Shown here piece after piece: positions 17,013-25,413 of a DNA stretch of 64,000 nt. A program made the translations under genes and the position numbers. Under the pieces are notes generated by a model. It was not told the origin of the DNA. It made no database searches and saw only the letters and a program-made list of their open reading frames with translations. The stretch lies in assembly GCA_964416595.1 (NCBI GenBank), contig CAYQES010000006.1, forward strand, positions 1 to 64,000, given 5' to 3'. Origin of the DNA: JAKFYM01 sp964416595. GTDB lineage: Bacteria > Bdellovibrionota > UBA1018 > CAIPTA01. Position 1 is the first letter of the stretch. Each line of letters starts with the position of its first letter.

Positions 17013-17840
17013 ATGGGTCTCAGAATAGCTACCAATGTACCGTCGCTGGTATCCCAGCGGCATATCGAAAAAATCGCTAAGGAGAGCGCCAAATCCATTG
17101 CCCGGCTATCTTCGGGCCAAAGAGTCGTAAACGCCGGTGATGATGCTGCGAGCCTGGCCATTGGCCAGAATCTAGAAGCCGAAGTGCGCGGTTTACGCCA
17201 GGCCCAGCGGAACGCCAATGATGGGGTAAGCTTTGTGCAAACCGCCGAGGGCGCTTTAAACGAAGTGAATAATCTTTTGATTCGTCTCCGGGAGCTCGGG
17301 GTGCAGGGGGCATCGGACACCATTGGTGAGCAAGAGCGCGCGCTCTTGGACAAAGAGTTTCAGGTGCTTAAAGCGGAAATTGATCGGCTCTCTGCGGTCA
17401 CAAATTATAATGGTCGTAATTTATTGGACGGCTCCGGCGGTGAGCTCACCTTCCAAGTGGGTGCCCGCGAAGGAGAAAGCCAAGTGATCCGCTTTCAATC
17501 CGACGAAGCCAATGCCAGCGTGAGCTCCTTAGGCATTAATGGGGCAGGTGTGGGCTCCCGCGATGATGCGGCCGATAGTTTGGAATCCGTGGATGAAGCC
17601 ATTAATAAGGTAAATATCTACCGCGCAAATTTAGGCGCCGTACAAAACCGCCTACACTCGGCCAGTAATAACCTCGGCATCCATGTGGAAAACCTCACGG
17701 ACGCCCGCTCCCGAATCCTGGATACGGATATTGCCGAGGAGGCTTCGGCCCTAGCTAGAAGCACAATCCTGCAATCCAGTGGTATTTCAGTGCTAGCCCA
17801 AGCCAATAGCATTCCGCAGAATGCTCTTAAATTGTTATAA
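17013..17840 (+). CDS. fliC: Flagellin
   Basis: This is the filament subunit exported through the flagellar type III system. The 275-aa protein has both conserved coiled-coil ends. The N-terminal D0/D1 region runs SLVSQRHIEK...SIARLSSGQRVVNAGDDAA and ...NDGVSFVQTAEGALNE. The C-terminal D1/D0 region runs NRLHSASNNLGIHVENL and ARSTILQSSGISVLAQAN...LKLL. The variable centre is very short, so the filament surface domains D2/D3 are essentially absent. It is a single gene with its own promoter and a strong terminator. Bdellovibrio-type bacteria carry several flagellin genes; only one is in this window. GAGAGGGA precedes the ATG. Confidence 0.97.
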   Translation: MGLRIATNVPSLVSQRHIEKIAKESAKSIARLSSGQRVVNAGDDAASLAIGQNLEAEVRGLRQAQRNANDGVSFVQTAEGALNEVNNLLIRLRELGVQGASDTIGEQERALLDKEFQVLKAEIDRLSAVTNYNGRNLLDGSGGELTFQVGAREGESQVIRFQSDEANASVSSLGINGAGVGSRDDAADSLESVDEAINKVNIYRANLGAVQNRLHSASNNLGIHVENLTDARSRILDTDIAEEASALARSTILQSSGISVLAQANSIPQNALKLL

Positions 17841-17869
17841 ATAAAGAACTCTTTTAGTTATTCCCGCTT

Positions 17870-17900
17870 TGAGGCCATGGAGTTAGGCCTCACCATTTTT
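17870..17900 (+). terminator. Flagellin terminator
   Basis: TGAGGCC (17870-17876) and GGCCTCA (17886-17892) form a 7-bp stem with a 9-base loop, followed by CCATTTTT. Confidence 0.85.
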
Positions 17901-17999
17901 CTTATCTTTAGAAATACATATGCCGGTGCATTTGGCGCATTACCTGGAACAGGTATTTAGAATCGTTGGTTAATCTCTAAAATTTTCTCCTTTAAAGAC

Positions 18000-18027
18000 G
18001 ATACTCTATAGAGAGTATCTTTTTTTT
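18000..18027 (+). terminator. Terminator-like hairpin directly in front of the 802-aa protein's ribosome binding site
   Basis: GATACTCT (18000-18007) and AGAGTATC (18012-18019) form a perfect 8-bp stem with an ATAG loop, followed by eight T (18020-18027). The GGGAGAG ribosome binding site starts at the very next base and the GTG start is at 18040. The flagellin already has its own terminator 100 bases upstream, so this could be an attenuator for the downstream gene. A small TACCTG/CAGGTA hairpin (17941-17955) lies upstream. Confidence 0.7.
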
Positions 18028-18039
18028 GGGAGAGTTTTT

Positions 18040-20448
18040 GTGAGAACACAAATTCTATTGTTGGCAGTTTTATTACCAGTGACTGCGTTTGGATCTGGGC
18101 TTGTTGACAGCACAAGAAAGGCTGCTGGCATCAAAACCGATCCACTAAAAGATTTAAAACTCGAAGAATCTCCCCTAGAAGCCTGTAAGGGAGTTTCTCT
18201 TCTTTCTGGTGCAAAATATAAAGAGAACAAAGAATTTTGGGATGCCGCCATTGATAAATGTAATTTGGATATCGAAGTGCTCCCGGATACTTCCGGCTTC
18301 TTCAATGCCATGATTGGAAAGTTGGGTGAGGGCGACGAAAATACTAGAGCCATGGAGTTCTTGCGTAAAGTAGGAGCTCGGGCTTCTAACTACATCGACA
18401 TTAACAATACTTTGACCGACGTTCTCCTCCATTGCGCGAAAAAAGATGAGGCTTGGTTCAAAAAGAACGCGGCGGCCGCTAAAACTTCCGAAGAAAAAGA
18501 TATTTATGATTACGGCAATTGCGCTGGCGCGATGGATAAAACCCGTGAGGCCGCGGATGAATTGGGTAAAAAAGCGCGCATTCAATTGGCCATTATGAAA
18601 GAAACCGCCAGCACTTGGAAACAAATCAGCGGTAAAATGAAAGACGCTTTGGGCACTAAGTTGGCCATCGAAAACGCTCCGATTTTACCTGATGAAATGG
18701 AAGCTGCGAAAAAGATCATGGCGCAAGATGCTGTGGAGGTGCAACAGGAAACCCTGGCTAAAGTAAAAGCAATTATGGAGAAGGGGTTTGCTAAGGGCGG
18801 CAAGCTTGGTTGCCATAGCGACAAAGAAACCAATATGTATGCTAACTGGCCTCATTTCTGTTCCACGATGACAAACTATTTGCGTCAGAAGGGTGTGGAT
18901 TTTAGCAACGCCAATACCGTTGATTGGAAGAAAGTGGATGAGTATCTCGTAAGTGATGCGATGGCTGCTTCAAAAACGGCTTTGGTTTCTATCCAGCGTC
19001 CCATCAAAGAGAAAATTTTTACTCGTCACCAAGAAGAATTCCAAAAGCACTTAGGTGAGCTGCCTTTGTTGGGTTATTTGGGTGCGCCTGCTGCGGTTAA
19101 ACCGGGTAATTTGGGATCTGGTCTAAGCCAAGCTGCCATGGCAGTAGCACAATCAAAAAATTGGACTGGATATCCTAAACAATCCGCTACCGATGAAGAA
19201 TTGGCTAGGGCCATGGAGCAGGTATTAAAGAACGGTTACAAAACAAAAAAGGAACTTGATCGCTTGCTCGCCGAAGGAAGCCAGGAAGAAGAAACTTTTT
19301 CTATGGCCAACGAGTTTGGTGAGTACGGCGGTACTCCAGAAACGAAAATAAAACTTTCCGATGAAGATCGAGCCAGGAAAATGTTCGATCTTATGAAGTA
19401 TGGCCCCGTAGTGAACGAAATCTTAAAAGAGGATCCTAAGAGCTGTCATGTGGCGACTGGTATTACCAATACAATTTTCAACACAGATTTGCGGGATAAT
19501 ATGGCCTTAGTAGTGGGCTTGCTCGGAACCGCTGGAGCCGCCGCTGCTGTTGGCCCCACATTGGTGGCTGGCGCCCTAGCTACTCCTGCAGTTTTTGCTA
19601 CTGGGGCTGGAGCATTGTTCAGCGTAGGCATTACTATGCGGGACTACGATAGGTATGTGGAAGCCCGCACTCGCACCTTCAACGCCGTGGAAACTACGGA
19701 TAAAGGTAAAGCATTGGCAAGTGTAAGGGATTTCGAAGAAGCCCGGGATATTGTAGCTCTTGATCTAGCCTTGCACCCGTTGGATTTTATCGGTTCTGGG
19801 ATTTTGGGTAAGGTGTTGGAGTCTCCAAGTGCACGTAGGGCTTTGATGGGCGCTTTAAAAAATAAAGGCGTTAGCAAAACCGAAGCGGAGCAGTTGATCA
19901 AAAATCTCAGCTCCAAGAATGTGGATACAGCTGCTAATGCTGCCAAAACTATTATCGAAAAAGGTGTAGACGACGATACCATGAAATTTATTGGTATGGC
20001 TGCGAAGAAGGGTTTGTTTGCGGATCGCAATCCTGAGGCTATCAATGCTGTATTGAAGGTGGTGAAGGATAAAAGAATAGCCAAAAATTTAGAGAAAATC
20101 ATGGATAAAATTGATCCAAATTTTGTGAACGCAGCTAACGGCAAACAAGTTCGGGATGCATCTGTGGCTGCAGCCGAGTTCGGTATCAAAGATCCTGAAA
20201 AGTTTGCTGCTCATTTGAAAGAATGGGGCAGCGATATCGAAGGCTTAACAGCTACCTATCGTTTGGCCGCAAAGAAAATGGAATCTGCTGACTTGATTAG
20301 GCGAATTCCTGATGTATCTAGGCGCCAAGAGGTAGCCTTAAAATCTGCTTTGGATGATTTATTGACAAAGAATGATCCAAATTACACCAAACTTTCTGCC
20401 GCAGCCAAGCGGGCACAAAGAGATGAAATGGCTGGCTGCGCTCTCTAA
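18040..20448 (+). CDS. Large exported protein of unknown function
   Basis: The 802-aa product has a signal peptide (MRTQILLLAVLLPVTAFGSG). It is mostly helical and charged, with scattered Cys residues (~8) that could form disulphides outside the cytoplasm. A long Ala/Gly/Val-rich hydrophobic stretch at ~487-530 (VVGLLGTAGAAAAVGPTL...) could insert into or cross a membrane. The C-terminal ~230 residues are Lys/Ala-rich helices. I recognise no enzyme motif. The hydrophobic stretch within a large exported helical protein recalls pore-forming or secreted effector proteins, but this is speculation. Translation starts at GTG with GGGAGAG five bases upstream. It has its own leader with a terminator-like hairpin and no obvious operon partner. 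Confidence 0.75.
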   Translation: MRTQILLLAVLLPVTAFGSGLVDSTRKAAGIKTDPLKDLKLEESPLEACKGVSLLSGAKYKENKEFWDAAIDKCNLDIEVLPDTSGFFNAMIGKLGEGDENTRAMEFLRKVGARASNYIDINNTLTDVLLHCAKKDEAWFKKNAAAAKTSEEKDIYDYGNCAGAMDKTREAADELGKKARIQLAIMKETASTWKQISGKMKDALGTKLAIENAPILPDEMEAAKKIMAQDAVEVQQETLAKVKAIMEKGFAKGGKLGCHSDKETNMYANWPHFCSTMTNYLRQKGVDFSNANTVDWKKVDEYLVSDAMAASKTALVSIQRPIKEKIFTRHQEEFQKHLGELPLLGYLGAPAAVKPGNLGSGLSQAAMAVAQSKNWTGYPKQSATDEELARAMEQVLKNGYKTKKELDRLLAEGSQEEETFSMANEFGEYGGTPETKIKLSDEDRARKMFDLMKYGPVVNEILKEDPKSCHVATGITNTIFNTDLRDNMALVVGLLGTAGAAAAVGPTLVAGALATPAVFATGAGALFSVGITMRDYDRYVEARTRTFNAVETTDKGKALASVRDFEEARDIVALDLALHPLDFIGSGILGKVLESPSARRALMGALKNKGVSKTEAEQLIKNLSSKNVDTAANAAKTIIEKGVDDDTMKFIGMAAKKGLFADRNPEAINAVLKVVKDKRIAKNLEKIMDKIDPNFVNAANGKQVRDASVAAAEFGIKDPEKFAAHLKEWGSDIEGLTATYRLAAKKMESADLIRRIPDVSRRQEVALKSALDDLLTKNDPNYTKLSAAAKRAQRDEMAGCAL

Positions 20449-20483
20449 TTAGCAGATTTTTCTTAAAAATTTCCCTCTAAACA

Positions 20484-20521
20484 TTCTCCTTCTCCTCGCC
20501 GATAGGCAAGAAGAAGGAGAA
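20484..20521 (+). promoter_or_regulatory. Stem-loop covering the ribosome binding site; overlaps a sigma-28-like -10
   Basis: TTCTCCTTCT (20484-20493) pairs perfectly with AGAAGGAGAA (20512-20521), which is the Shine-Dalgarno of the lipoprotein gene at 20527. An inner GCC/GGC stem with a GATA loop caps it. The loop also reads GCCGATAG, 7/8 of a sigma-28 -10, with TAAA 16 bases upstream (ideal 15). If that promoter is used, the RNA would start near the right arm and the hairpin would not form in the mRNA. Confidence 0.55.
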
Positions 20522-20526
20522 CACTT

Positions 20527-21273
20527 ATGCACGGAAGAAAGTGTTTGTTGTTTATCGCGGCTCTTCTTTTGGTGAGCTGCTCGTCGAAATCTTTACTCTC
20601 GCCCGATTGCCACACCTGCACCGCCGAGGATCAGAGCTGGAAGGGCTTTTCCTGGGAAGAACTAACGGGCAAATGGCGTGGGTCTTTAGAAACAGCCAAG
20701 AACGCCAAGGGCGCTAAGAAAGAAAAATTAGAAACTGCCGTGGAGTTGCGCTTCTTAAACGCCGGAGATTTTTTGCGGCAGAAGAATGCGGCTTCCTGCG
20801 GGAACTTGCCAGCCAACGCGATGGTGTTGAACGGGCAGCTGTGGAATTCGGGCAAAAATGAATTTGAAGCCTTTGTGCCTGTGGAAGAGGGCAAGGTGGC
20901 TTATGGTCGTTTAAGTTTAGAGCGGGTGAATAACCAGCAGGTTTGTAATTTTCGGCGCTTGGGCCGCGTGATGGGGCAGAATCGTTTGGCGTTGCCTGCG
21001 GTTACGTTTTCCGAGAACGGGAATTTACCCGGAAGGCAATTGGCTTCCGCGGTGCCGGAATCAGATTTCAGCGTGGAGTTTTTGCGGTTTGCGCCGGCCA
21101 CGGTGAAGAAAATGTCGTTTCAGGCGGGAAGCCGAAAGCCTGCGGCTAAGGCCGAAGAAGAGCGGCCTCCACTCATGATCCGCGTGTATAAAACCAGTAG
21201 CCGGGATGTGGGCAGCCGGGGCGAGTGGAAGGGCAGCGAAGAACAGCTCTATCGTTTGTGGAAGGTAGAGTAG
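20527..21273 (+). CDS. Putative lipoprotein, function unknown
   Basis: The signal MHGRKCLLFIAALLLVSC-SSKS has a clean lipobox, giving lipidation at Cys18. The mature ~230 residues include a CHTC pair (CHTCTAEDQSW), a stretch of mixed strands and a Lys/Arg-rich tail. No family is recognised. A very strong ribosome binding site (AGAAGGAGAA) is embedded in a stem-loop, so translation or promoter use may be regulated. No gene is coupled to it; the HNH gene 85 bases downstream has its own promoter. Confidence 0.75.
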   Translation: MHGRKCLLFIAALLLVSCSSKSLLSPDCHTCTAEDQSWKGFSWEELTGKWRGSLETAKNAKGAKKEKLETAVELRFLNAGDFLRQKNAASCGNLPANAMVLNGQLWNSGKNEFEAFVPVEEGKVAYGRLSLERVNNQQVCNFRRLGRVMGQNRLALPAVTFSENGNLPGRQLASAVPESDFSVEFLRFAPATVKKMSFQAGSRKPAAKAEEERPPLMIRVYKTSSRDVGSRGEWKGSEEQLYRLWKVE

Positions 21274-21324
21274 GATTTTTTGTAAATAAATTTTCTTGGC
21301 TAGGAAATTTTGTTTTGAGTTTTG

Positions 21325-21333
21325 TGGTATAAT
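21325..21333 (+). promoter_or_regulatory. Extended -10 promoter of the HNH gene
   Basis: TGGTATAAT (TATAAT at 21328-21333) is a perfect -10 with the TGn extension, which can dispense with a -35. Transcription would begin near 21340, just before the GGAGGAA ribosome binding site at 21347-21353. Confidence 0.65.
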
Positions 21334-21358
21334 TCTTCCATTTTTGGAGGAACTTTCC

Positions 21359-22252
21359 ATGACAAACTCGGAACTCGAAATCAAGTTGCATGGCTTGGTG
21401 CGCGAAGAGCGCAAGATTACCGAAGAAATTTTGGGGCTCATTCGGGAAGCGGATAAACGAAAGCTTTATCTCGAACGGGGCTATGGGAGCTTGTATGACT
21501 GGCTCACCCGTGAGTACGGCTATTCCCACGGTGCAGCTCATAGGCGCATTCAATCCGCGCGGCTAGTGGAAGTTGTGCCCTCGGTTAAGGAAAAGTTGGA
21601 GGTAGGCAGCGTGAATCTTACCACTTTGGCCCAAGTGCAGACCGCGGTGCGGAAGGAAGAGCGAAATTCTGGGAAAAAAGTTTCCGCGGAGAGGAAGCTG
21701 GCGCTGGTAGAAGAAATTGAGGGGAAGTCGTCTAGGGAAACGGAGAAGATCCTTGCGGCTAACTTTCCTGAACAGGCCCCGGGCCGGGAATTTTTGCGGG
21801 CGGTTAATAGCGAGGAGGCAAAACTTACAGTGGTGCTTGGGGAAGAGGCCGTGGAGAATTTGAAGCGGGTGAAGGAGTTGCTGGCGCACACGAAGCCTGG
21901 GGCCTCCTTTGCCGAGGTGATCGCCCACCTGGCCAAAGATTTTGTGGATAGACAAGATCCCTTAAAAAAGTCCGGCACCGGACAAGCGAGGCGTCAAAAA
22001 ACTGCAACCCTCACGCCAAGCCAAAAGCGGGCAGTGCTCCAGCGCACTAAAGGGCAATGCGAATTTATAGATCCAATCACGAAACGTCGCTGTCAGAGCC
22101 GCTTCCAAATTCAAGTGGACCACATCATACCTAAGGCCCATGGTGGTACAAACGAGTCCAAAAATCTCCGCTGCCTCTGCCGCGAGCACAACTTCTATGA
22201 GGCCGAGAAAAAACTAGGGCAAGAATTTATGAAACAATGGCGTGCAGGGTAA
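21359..22252 (+). CDS. HNH endonuclease-domain protein
   Basis: The C-terminal ~60 residues form an HNH nuclease module: CEFIDPITKRRCQSRF, then QVDHIIPKAHGGTNESKNLRCLCREHN, with the H-N-H order, zinc-type cysteines and a DH core. The N-terminal ~200 residues are helical (LEIKLHGLVREERKITEEIL; GYSHGAAHRRIQSARLVEVVP). They look like the DNA-binding front half of the multi-copy HNH proteins common in Bdellovibrio-type genomes. The start at 21359 has GGAGGAA and follows the extended -10 promoter; the frame is open further upstream to 21296. It is 298 aa. Its biological role (selfish element, restriction or repair) cannot be told from sequence. A 30-base stretch near 21965 recurs at 36950. Confidence 0.88.
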   Translation: MTNSELEIKLHGLVREERKITEEILGLIREADKRKLYLERGYGSLYDWLTREYGYSHGAAHRRIQSARLVEVVPSVKEKLEVGSVNLTTLAQVQTAVRKEERNSGKKVSAERKLALVEEIEGKSSRETEKILAANFPEQAPGREFLRAVNSEEAKLTVVLGEEAVENLKRVKELLAHTKPGASFAEVIAHLAKDFVDRQDPLKKSGTGQARRQKTATLTPSQKRAVLQRTKGQCEFIDPITKRRCQSRFQIQVDHIIPKAHGGTNESKNLRCLCREHNFYEAEKKLGQEFMKQWRAG

Positions 22253-22255
22253 AAA

Positions 22256-23197
22256 CTAAACCACCTGCTCGCACAACAACAATTTTCCCGAAGCCGTGAT
22301 CTCCGCCCGCACGCCTAAAGGCAGAGGCTCGTTCAGCTTACCATGCCCCACGGGCAATCCGCCCAATACCGGCAGATGCTGAAAGCGCTCCGCAAAAATT
22401 TCACCCCAATATTTTTTCTCCTTCGGCTCCCGGTACACCACACCACTTTCAAAATCCCCGAGCAGCACACCCCGCAAGCCCGTCAACATGCCCGCGTTGT
22501 CGAGCTGCGTGAGCATACGATCCACCCGATAGGGAGCTTCCCCGCAATCTTCCAAAAATAAAATTTTACCGTTGAGATTGGGCTGCCAGGGCGTGCCGAT
22601 TAAATTCACCAGCAGCGTGAGATTTCCCCCCAGCACCACCCCCGAAGCACTCCGGGAGCGCCCAAGTTTTCGCACCCGCCAACTAGCCGTATGGGAATCC
22701 CGGCCCGTGGCCATTTCTCCTGCGAGAATTCCGCGCAAAACCCGCTCCATCCTGCGAGGCATAGTTTGCCACGAAGGAGTGGCCGGCATCGGGCAATGCA
22801 CGGAAGGTAAACCAGCGCACCCATACACATACAAATGCAAAGCTGTCACATCAGAAAAACCCAAAAACAACTTCGGATCTTTCCGGAGCAAAACCGGCGC
22901 CCGCGCCTCATCTAATATCTTCAACAATCGTGTAGCCCCATACCCACCCCGGGCGCACCAAACGGCTCCCACCGAACGATCCCGCAAAAACGAAAGCAGC
23001 ACCTGCGCCCGCTCCCGATCGGAACCAGCAAAATAGCGGAACTTCTTTTTCACCGTATCCGGCACTTGCACGGAATAGCCCCAATCCGCAAAGCGCGGTA
23101 GGCCCGCGCTCAGCAGCGAAGGATCAATCAGGGTAGAAGCCGCCGCGATGCCTATGGTCCTGTTAGTATTGAAGGAAAGCGTTTTGGTGCGACGCAT
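22256..23197 (-). CDS. ldcA: LD-carboxypeptidase (muramoyltetrapeptide carboxypeptidase, family S66)
   Basis: LD-carboxypeptidase cuts the terminal D-Ala from murein tetrapeptides during wall recycling or remodelling. The triad is visible at the positions known from this family: Ser115 in GFSDVTALH, Glu216 in FLEDCGEAPYRVDRM and His285 in VGHGKLNEPLPLG. The GAVWCARGGYGATRLL block is also typical. The 313-aa length is standard. No signal peptide is seen, consistent with the cytoplasmic enzyme. GAGAGG precedes the ATG. The gene converges on the HNH gene (3-base gap) and diverges from the dehydrogenase operon. Confidence 0.92.
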   Translation of the reverse strand: MRRTKTLSFNTNRTIGIAAASTLIDPSLLSAGLPRFADWGYSVQVPDTVKKKFRYFAGSDRERAQVLLSFLRDRSVGAVWCARGGYGATRLLKILDEARAPVLLRKDPKLFLGFSDVTALHLYVYGCAGLPSVHCPMPATPSWQTMPRRMERVLRGILAGEMATGRDSHTASWRVRKLGRSRSASGVVLGGNLTLLVNLIGTPWQPNLNGKILFLEDCGEAPYRVDRMLTQLDNAGMLTGLRGVLLGDFESGVVYREPKEKKYWGEIFAERFQHLPVLGGLPVGHGKLNEPLPLGVRAEITASGKLLLCEQVV

Positions 23198-23260
23198 AAA
23201 GTCCTCTCCGTTTTTTCACTAGACGAAAGGTTACACCACCTAAAAATTATAGTAAGTAAT

Positions 23261-23286
23261 TAAGACTATTTCGAAAAGGAGTCTTA
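23261..23286 (+). promoter_or_regulatory. Stem-loop at the start of the dehydrogenase operon
   Basis: TAAGACT (23261-23267) pairs with AGTCTTA (23280-23286). The right arm contains the last bases of the AAGGAG ribosome binding site and the A of the first start codon. Seven pairs, AT-rich, so at best a weak translational brake. Confidence 0.35.
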
Positions 23287-24335
23287 TGCCTGCGAAACTA
23301 GGCCGTGAAAAGCTGCGGGAAATCCATGCCTTGATGGTGGAAGCCCGGATTCTGGAAGAGCGATTGATCCGGATGAATAAATCCGGAGAAGGATATTTTT
23401 GGATAGGTGGCCCCGGTGAAGAGGCATTTGCCATTCCCCTAGGCCTACTCGTGAAAAAAGGCGAAGGCATCCAAAACGATTTCCTGCACATGCACTACCG
23501 CGGTAGCGCCACGGTTCTGGCCATGGGTGGAAAGAGCATTGATACCATTCGGCAGATGCGGGCCGTGGAAGCGGATCCCTATTCGGGGGGGCGCAATTTC
23601 GTGAACCACTATGCGATCCGTAAATGGAATATCGTGCCTGTATTTTCCGTGATCGAAGCCCAGTATTTGCAATCGATCGGCACCGCCCACGCCCAGAGAG
23701 AAAAAGGCTGCAAGGGCATCACGATTGTAACCGGGGGAGATGCGGGCACCGCTGAGGGAGATTTCGCGAGCGCGCTTGTTTGGTCGAGCCGGCCTGCGGG
23801 TACACTGCCGCTTCTCATGATCGTGACCAATAACAAATACGGAATTTCTACTCCCTGGGAAGGCCAACACGGAGAAAAACAAGTGGCCGATCGGGCCAAG
23901 GCGTTTGGTATCAAAACTAACGTGATCAACGGCAATGATGTTTGGGAAAGCTATGAGGCCTTAGAAGAGGCCATGAATTATGTGCGCACGGAACGGAAAC
24001 CCTTCTTGTTGGAGGCCCGTGTGAGCCGCTTGTATGGTCACTCTTCTGCATCAGGCGCTCCCCGTTGGAATGAAGAAGATTGCATCGATGTGTTTGAGGA
24101 AAAACTCCTTAAACAAAAAATCATGACAAAAGAAGAAATGAAATCCGTGCATGATTCCATGCTGGCCAAGATCACTGAATCTTATAAACAGGTGCAGCAG
24201 GAAAAGTTTCCTGAGCCAGATTCTATCTACAACCACGTTTGGGCAGAGCAAGATGGGGACAAGGGCCAAGATACTTTTGCCCGGTCCATGGGAGTTGATT
24301 TCTCCCTGGATCCGCCTCCACCGTCTCACCACTAA
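23286..24335 (+). CDS. 2-oxoacid dehydrogenase E1 alpha subunit (pyruvate or branched-chain type)
   Basis: This is the alpha chain of the thiamine-diphosphate-dependent E1, which decarboxylates the 2-oxoacid. The TPP motif begins GGDAGTAEGDFASALVW (~156-172) and ends with NNKYGIST, the usual GDG-to-NN spacing with Ala replacing the second Gly. The DFLHMHYRGSATVLAMG segment matches the substrate-channel region. At 349 aa it is the size of heterotetrameric E1 alpha. It heads a ten-gene operon with E1 beta, E2, E3 and lipoate synthesis. Its N-terminus looks closer to the branched-chain type, but the lipA/lipB linkage and the presence of a single complex favour pyruvate. I leave the substrate open. 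Confidence 0.88.
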   Translation: MPAKLGREKLREIHALMVEARILEERLIRMNKSGEGYFWIGGPGEEAFAIPLGLLVKKGEGIQNDFLHMHYRGSATVLAMGGKSIDTIRQMRAVEADPYSGGRNFVNHYAIRKWNIVPVFSVIEAQYLQSIGTAHAQREKGCKGITIVTGGDAGTAEGDFASALVWSSRPAGTLPLLMIVTNNKYGISTPWEGQHGEKQVADRAKAFGIKTNVINGNDVWESYEALEEAMNYVRTERKPFLLEARVSRLYGHSSASGAPRWNEEDCIDVFEEKLLKQKIMTKEEMKSVHDSMLAKITESYKQVQQEKFPEPDSIYNHVWAEQDGDKGQDTFARSMGVDFSLDPPPPSHH

Positions 24336-24346
24336 AAGGAAGATTT

Positions 24347-25411
24347 ATGGCATCTTTAGCGCAAGCAATTCGCATGGCTCTCCACTACGGAGAGGAAAAA
24401 CTACAAGTCTCCGATATTTTCGGAGAAGACGTGGGCCCGCCCCTGGGTGGCGCGTTCACTGTAACCCAGGGCTTAACTAAAGCCTGGAACTCGCCCCTCG
24501 ACGAGCGCGGCATCATCGGCATGGCCACTGGCCTGGGGCTCGCAGGGAAACGCTGTGTGGCCGAAGTGCAGTTCTGCGATTATATTTTCAACACCATCGA
24601 TCTTTTGAAACTTGCGGGCAATGCGTGCTGGACATCCAATGGCGAGTTCACCATGCCGATCGTAGTGATGACCCCCGTGGGCTCTGGCATCCACGGCTCT
24701 GTGTACCACTCCCATTCTTTCGACGCTTGGGCCGCCCGCATTCCCGGTTGGAAAGTAGTAATGCCTTCCACGCCGCTCGATGCTTACGGACTCATGCTTT
24801 CGGCGATCGAAGATCCCAATCCCGTTCTCTATTTAATTCCGAAAGCTCTCATGCGGGCCCGGGGCGAAGAGCGAATTCCTGGTGAACCTGAGAGCGACAA
24901 AGAATTGCGCGCCATGATCGACCAACCGGTGGATGCAAAAGCTTTAGCCTCTTGGAAACCGCGCTGGCCCAAGCTCGAGCATTACGCCGTGCCCATCGGT
25001 AAAGCGAAACATTTACAGCAAGGCAATGCGGCCACGGTGGTTTCCTACGGCCGGCAAATGCCACTCATCCAACAGATCGCGCAAAAACTTCTCGCGGAAC
25101 AAGGCATCGATTACGACGTGTTCGACTTGCGCACCATTTACCCTTACGACTGGGCAGCTTTAAAAGAATCCATTCAACGCACGGGCCGGGTTTTGTTCGT
25201 GAATGAGGATACAGAGATCGCCAATTTTGGCGAACACCTCATGCGCCGCACCTGCGAAGAATTATTTTATTCCCTGAAAGTGCGCCCCCGCTTGCTTGCA
25301 GGAAAACACATCCCTGGCATCGGCATCAATCCCGTGCTGGAAGATGTGAGCGTGCCGCAGGCGAACCACATTGAAAAAGAAATGATCGCCCTCGTGCAGG
25401 AGCCAGCGTAG
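24347..25411 (+). CDS. 2-oxoacid dehydrogenase E1 beta subunit
   Basis: The 354-aa protein is the beta partner of the preceding E1 alpha. It has the N-terminal pyrimidine-binding half (ALHYGEEKLQVSDIFGEDVG...GGAFTVTQGL, with the catalytic Glu region). The GMATGLGLAGKRCVAEVQFCDYIFNTIDLL block and the MPIVVMTPVGSG...HSHSFDAW loop follow. A C-terminal transketolase domain carries VFDLRTIYPYDWAALKESI and VNEDTE. Start codon spacing is 11 bases from the upstream stop, with AAGGAAG in between. The E1 alpha2-beta2 heterotetramer would act in the cytoplasm, passing the acyl group to the lipoyl arm of the E2 encoded at 27596. Confidence 0.92.
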   Translation: MASLAQAIRMALHYGEEKLQVSDIFGEDVGPPLGGAFTVTQGLTKAWNSPLDERGIIGMATGLGLAGKRCVAEVQFCDYIFNTIDLLKLAGNACWTSNGEFTMPIVVMTPVGSGIHGSVYHSHSFDAWAARIPGWKVVMPSTPLDAYGLMLSAIEDPNPVLYLIPKALMRARGEERIPGEPESDKELRAMIDQPVDAKALASWKPRWPKLEHYAVPIGKAKHLQQGNAATVVSYGRQMPLIQQIAQKLLAEQGIDYDVFDLRTIYPYDWAALKESIQRTGRVLFVNEDTEIANFGEHLMRRTCEELFYSLKVRPRLLAGKHIPGIGINPVLEDVSVPQANHIEKEMIALVQEPA

Positions 25412-25413
25412 AG

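Noticed and set aside
17901..18039. c-di-GMP (GEMM) or other riboswitch in front of the 802-aa gene
   Set aside because: The conserved GEMM core sequences are absent; only simple hairpins and a terminator-like stem are seen.
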